Below, in pieces: positions 13,818 through 14,314 of a DNA stretch of 14,314 bases. This stretch comes from CAYYJM01 sp964471755. GTDB lineage: Bacteria > Planctomycetota > Planctomycetia > Gemmatales > Gemmataceae. The stretch covers positions 1 through 14,314 of the forward strand of contig CAYYJM010000165.1 of NCBI GenBank assembly GCA_964471755.1. Reading direction: 5' to 3'. Under the pieces are notes generated by a model. That model was given only the letters and a program-made list of their open reading frames with translations, did not search any database and had not been told where the DNA came from. The first letter of the stretch is position 1; the number at the start of each line of letters is the position of its first letter. A program made the translations under genes and the position numbers.

Positions 13818-14050
13818 TGAAAAACCGGGTCTGCCGCTGGAATTTGGCAATCGGTTCTGGTTCCCAGGCTCCGCCTGGGAACCGGCTGTCTTCGCGGCTC
13901 CGCCGCTCTTGCCGAGAGGGGGTGCCGGCTGGCGCGGCCGGGTGGCTGCCAAGAACGGCAGAGCCGTCAAGACAGTGCGTCCCGAGGCAGAGCCTCGGGA
14001 CGAGAACCAACCGTCGCTCGCCAAAATCGAGCGGCACACCCTGAAAAACC
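13818..14050. mobile_element. 215-bp MITE-like palindromic element with 9-bp flanking direct repeat
   Basis: The element at 13827-14041 is a nested inverted repeat. The ends GGGTCTGCCGCT... (from 13827) and the reverse complement from 14041 match at 19 of 22 bases. Next inward on the left is a perfect 10-bp-stem hairpin at 13859-13883 (GGTTCCCAGG/CCTGGGAACC), mirrored on the right by an 11-bp-stem hairpin at 13978-14002 (CGTCCCGAGGC/GCCTCGGGACG). Inside these, 13886-13913 is the reverse complement of 13948-13975 at 23 of 28 positions. The 9-mer TGAAAAACC lies in the same orientation directly outside each end (13818-13826 and 14042-14050), as expected of a target-site duplication. There is no transposase. 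It fills the gap between the two WD40-like genes; apart from it, the 13794-14129 gap holds only the stop hairpin and a promoter. Confidence 0.7.
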
Positions 14051-14069
14051 CGTGTCTTTGAGAATGTGT

Positions 14070-14098
14070 TTGACAGCCCCCTCTCGTCCTGGTAGCTT
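14070..14098 (+). promoter_or_regulatory. Promoter of the right-edge gene
   Basis: TTGACA (14070-14075), a 17-bp spacer and TAGCTT (14093-14098), 31 nt before the ATG at 14130. The -35 is perfect and the -10 weak (3 of 6). It starts 19 bp beyond the MITE-like element's right direct repeat. Confidence 0.5.
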
Positions 14099-14129
14099 CT
14101 CCCCACCTATCTTGCTCGGAGGCCGCACC

Positions 14130-14314
14130 ATGACGCAACGACTCTTCCTTCGCATTGTCCTGGCGACGATGCCGCTGCTGGTCCTTACCGCATCCAGCGG
14201 CGCGGACCAACGGCCCAGCGACCTGCCGCCGGCCCCGGAGCCAATCAACGGCGTGCCCGTCCAAGCCCTGAAGGATCTGCCATGCAGTTCGGTGACGCTG
14301 TCCGAGGACGGCAA
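14130..14314 (+). CDS. Start of a secreted paralogue of the WD40-like protein (truncated by window edge)
   Basis: ATG 14130 has GGAGG 7 nt upstream and the frame stays open to the end of the window (61 complete codons). The signal peptide is MTQRLFLRIVLATMP plus LLVLTASSGA. The next stretch, PPAPEPINGVPVQALKD, followed by VTLSEDGK, parallels PQAPKPIKAVPVQLLNK and MAFSPNGK at the same place in the 12165 gene. The two are therefore tandem paralogues. A WD40-like propeller is expected to follow, but this cannot be seen. Confidence 0.75.
   Translation, partial: MTQRLFLRIVLATMPLLVLTASSGADQRPSDLPPAPEPINGVPVQALKDLPCSSVTLSEDG

Noticed and set aside
13804..14106. 100-codon minus-strand open frame over the palindromic element
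   Set aside because: It is encoded almost entirely by the inverted repeat; such products appear as spurious proteins wherever these repeats occur.

Overview
The window is high-GC bacterial DNA that almost certainly comes from a planctomycete, most likely Gemmataceae-like. The evidence is two copies of the planctomycete-typical gene pair (cytochrome-like PSCyt1/DUF1549/DUF1553 protein plus Tat-exported DUF1501 protein), a WD40-type secreted protein with the C-terminal helical module common in Gemmata relatives, and several families of short inverted-repeat elements between genes. The taxonomic call is an inference from gene content; there is no rRNA or tRNA in the window.

Layout. At the left edge is the 3' end of an unrecognised + strand gene (to 311). 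From 312 to about 910 lies a gene graveyard: the 3' half of an MTH1/MutT-like Nudix gene (- strand, frameshifted), joined at about position 600 to the last ~30 codons of a formylglycine-generating-enzyme-like gene (+ strand), then a frameshifted, internally deleted remnant of an Rpn/transposase-like protein (+ strand). From 884 to 11746 six intact genes all lie on the - strand. In transcription order they are: an MddA-like methanethiol S-methyltransferase; a 1084-aa PSCyt1/DUF1549/DUF1553 protein carrying a concanavalin-like insert; a DUF1501 protein; a second, shorter PSCyt1/DUF1549/DUF1553 protein; a second DUF1501 protein; and a secreted NHL beta-propeller that keeps the residue pattern of peptidyl-hydroxyglycine lyase (PAL). 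Within each cytochrome/DUF1501 pair the gaps are only 27 and 10 bp, so each pair is surely co-transcribed. The gaps between pairs and before the NHL gene carry hairpins, so several transcripts are possible.

From about 12010 the + strand carries a WD40-like secreted protein with its own promoter, then a compact 215-bp palindromic element (MITE-like, flanked by a 9-bp direct repeat). After that comes the start of a paralogous secreted protein that runs off the right edge.

How the genes may work together: both cytochrome-like proteins (two CXXCH motifs each) and both DUF1501 proteins (Tat signals, alkaline-phosphatase-like fold family) are exported. They probably form two parallel envelope redox/hydrolase modules. 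The NHL protein and the methyltransferase may belong to the same region by position only. The substrates of the DUF1501/DUF1553 modules are not established, and nothing in the window settles them.
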